A stretch of DNA of 36,463 nt. Origin: Halieaceae bacterium (GTDB lineage Bacteria; Pseudomonadota; Gammaproteobacteria; Pseudomonadales; Halieaceae). Where the stretch lies: contig JANQGK010000126.1 in NCBI GenBank assembly GCA_028277365.1, positions 1 through 36,463 of the forward strand, read 5' to 3'. The notes under the pieces are model-generated. The model had not been told where the DNA came from. It ran no database searches and saw only the letters and a list, made by a program, of their open reading frames with translations. The translations under genes and the position numbers were made by a program. Positions within the stretch are counted from its first letter, which is position 1, and the number at the start of each line of letters is the position of its first letter. Below are positions 34,709 to 36,463 of the stretch, piece after piece.

Positions 34709-36463
34709 CTAGTGAAAATCCCGGCTCTTGATGTGTAGATCCTTGAGCGCGACGCTGTAGTCATACAGCGCCCCGGCGATGATGTGAATGACATTGTCGC
34801 GGGTTTCCAGGGTGCCTTTCACCAACAGTAGCTGCGAAGTCATCAGGGCCTGGCGGAACTGCTCCTGCACCCGCGGCCACACCACCACGTTGCTGTTGCC
34901 GGTCTCGTCTTCCAGCGTCAGGAACAAGACACCCGAGGCAGTGCCGGGGCGCTGGCGGCCGGTAACCAGCCCGGCAATGCGAATAAAGCGATTGTTGCCC
35001 ACCTCGGCAAGGTCGGTATAGCGCTTGCAGCGATTAAAAGGATGGCTGTGGCGCAGCAAGCTCATGGGATGGGGGCGCAAGGTGAGCCCGGTACTGCGGT
35101 AGTCGGCCAGCACTTCCTCGGCGATGCCCGGCGCGCGCATGTTCACCTCGTCATTGAAATACTGTGCGGGTTGGTGCTGTTCGTTTTCCAGCAGTGGCCG
35201 CTTCTCCTCCAGCGCCATGATCTGCCACTGGGCCTGGTGCCGATGGCCGGAGAGGCTCGCCAGGGCATCGGCATCCGCCAGGGCTTCCATGTCGCGCTTG
35301 TCGAGCTGGGCCCGGCGCCGGAGGTCGCTAACGTTGGAAAAAGGCTGGCGCCCGGCCTCGTTGATGATGCGCTCAACGCCCTCGCGGCTCAAACCCTTCA
35401 CCAGCCGGAAACCCAGCAACAGTGAGCGGTCCTGCAATAGCTGGTGATCCCAGCGGCTGTGGTTCACATCCACCGGCAGCACCACCACCCGGTGGCGGCG
35501 GGCGTCCTGGACTAGCTGTGAGGGGGTGTAAAAACCCATGGGCTGGCTGTTGAGTAGACCGCAATAAAACGCCGCCGGGTGGTGGCACTTGAGCCAGGCC
35601 GACACATAGGCCAGCAGCGCAAAACTCGCCGAATGGGATTCCGGAAAGCCGTAGCCGCCGAAGCCTTTGATCTGGCTGAACAGGCGTTTCGCAAAATCCT
35701 CGTCATAGCCGCGGTTCAGCATGCCTTTCACCAGTTTGTCTTCGAAATGCATCAGGTTGCCGTTCTTGCCCCAGCTCGCCATGGCGCGCCGCAGCTGGTC
35801 GGCCTCGCCGCCGCTGAAACCGGCCGCTACCATGGCCAGTTTGATGGCCTGCTCCTGGAAGATGGGCACTCCCAGGGTGCGCTCCAGCACCGCCTCGATC
35901 TCGTCGTTGGGGTAGGTGATCGCTTCCAGGCCTTGCCGGCGCCGCAAATAGGGGTGCACCATGTCGCCCTGGATCGGCCCGGGGCGTACGATGGCAATCT
36001 CGATCACCAGGTCGTAGAAGCAGGCGGGCTTCATGCGCGGCAGCATCGACATCTGTGCCCGCGACTCGATCTGGAACACGCCGATACTGTCGGCCGTATG
36101 CAACATGCGGTAGGTGGCGGCGTCTTCTTTGGGAAGATCCTGGATGCGGCGAATGCGCGGCTCATAGCGGTGTACCAGCTCCAGGCTCTTGCGAATCGCC
36201 GACAGCATGCCCAGGGCCAGCACGTCCACCTTCAGCAGGCCCAGGGCCTCGATGTCTTCCTTGTCCCACTGGATCACCGTGCGGTCTTCCATGCTGGCGT
36301 TCTCCACCGGCACCAGGGTGGAGATGGGGCTGCGGGTAATCACGAAACCGCCGACGTGCTGGGACAGGTGGCGTGGGAAGCCGTGAATCTCCTGCACCAG
36401 ATCGTAGAACTGCCGCGCACTGCGAGTAGCACCGCCGATGCCCTGTTCGACAAAGCGGTCTTC
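34709..36463 (-). CDS. dnaE2: Error-prone DNA polymerase DnaE2 (partial, 5' end outside window)
   Basis: The frame is open from the stop at 34709 to the right edge, covering the C-terminal ~584 residues. DnaE2 (ImuC) is a C-family polymerase used for damage-induced mutagenesis with ImuB. The third palm aspartate is in LLKVDVLALGML; fingers and helix-hairpin-helix segments follow (GFGGYGFPESHSASFALLAY, CGLLNSQPMGFYTPSQLVQD). An OB domain comes near the end (IRIAGLVTGRQRPGTASGVL). The LKVDVLALG wording, QPMGFY and the short C-terminus distinguish it from replicative DnaE1, which is longer. imuA and imuB often precede dnaE2 and would be to the right of the window. Confidence 0.94.
   Translation of the reverse strand, partial: EDRFVEQGIGGATRSARQFYDLVQEIHGFPRHLSQHVGGFVITRSPISTLVPVENASMEDRTVIQWDKEDIEALGLLKVDVLALGMLSAIRKSLELVHRYEPRIRRIQDLPKEDAATYRMLHTADSIGVFQIESRAQMSMLPRMKPACFYDLVIEIAIVRPGPIQGDMVHPYLRRRQGLEAITYPNDEIEAVLERTLGVPIFQEQAIKLAMVAAGFSGGEADQLRRAMASWGKNGNLMHFEDKLVKGMLNRGYDEDFAKRLFSQIKGFGGYGFPESHSASFALLAYVSAWLKCHHPAAFYCGLLNSQPMGFYTPSQLVQDARRHRVVVLPVDVNHSRWDHQLLQDRSLLLGFRLVKGLSREGVERIINEAGRQPFSNVSDLRRRAQLDKRDMEALADADALASLSGHRHQAQWQIMALEEKRPLLENEQHQPAQYFNDEVNMRAPGIAEEVLADYRSTGLTLRPHPMSLLRHSHPFNRCKRYTDLAEVGNNRFIRIAGLVTGRQRPGTASGVLFLTLEDETGNSNVVVWPRVQEQFRQALMTSQLLLVKGTLETRDNVIHIIAGALYDYSVALKDLHIKSRDFH

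Overview
The window is GC-rich, densely packed chromosomal DNA from an aerobic, Gram-negative gammaproteobacterium. Gene content (CbrA/GluQ/DksA/SfsA block, membrane pyrophosphatase with PPi-type phosphofructokinase, carotenoid oxygenase, DnaE2, PilU) suggests a marine lineage near Halieaceae/Cellvibrionales or Pseudomonas relatives. That placement is inferred from gene content and was not tested. No rRNA, tRNA, CRISPR array, prophage or transposase gene was seen.

Layout. 1-3983: a cbrA-like sensor gene (cut by the left edge), a tiny overlapping membrane ORF (cbrX-like), gluQ and dksA on the minus strand, then divergent sfsA coupled to an M15 peptidase. 4073-7501: membrane pyrophosphatase converging on a PPi-dependent phosphofructokinase across a bidirectional terminator. 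7572-12168: mpl (murein peptide recycling), an RND/MMPL exporter with an acidic repeat, and a LON-domain protein. 12266-17280: a glycogen operon glgC-pgm-glgA ending in an exported CIA30-family protein. 17277-19018: a BASS-type transporter and an RhlG-like reductase. 19250-24199: a secreted M6 metalloprotease, yaeQ, pilU and a small DUF5522-like protein. 24196-27239: rnt, pyrC and divergent argG. 27406-34703: an accessory-looking run with a small membrane protein, an exported/cytosolic Pcm, an orphan solute-binding protein, a secreted two-repeat protein, a secreted retropepsin-like protease, an OxyR-like regulator without cysteines, a carotenoid oxygenase and a membrane-anchored TAXI-like lipoprotein. 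34709-36463: dnaE2, cut by the right edge.

How genes work together. GlgC, Pgm and GlgA make glycogen from glucose-6-phosphate. GlgC releases PPi, which the neighbouring pyrophosphatase and PPi-phosphofructokinase can use. Mpl, and perhaps the signal-less M15 peptidase, act in peptidoglycan recycling.

Most notable observations: (1) a dispersed palindromic REP-like element whose second copy spans the rnt/DUF5522 junction and supplies the same eight-residue peptide to both proteins; (2) pcm with a signal peptide plus a perfect internal Shine-Dalgarno and ATG that would give a cytosolic form; (3) a secreted protein made of two copies of an unfamiliar 30-residue repeat, beside an AT-rich perfect palindrome; (4) gluQ with no usable start codon between dksA and its first conserved motif. 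I saw no single clearly new multi-gene system; (1)-(3) are the best candidates for undescribed biology.
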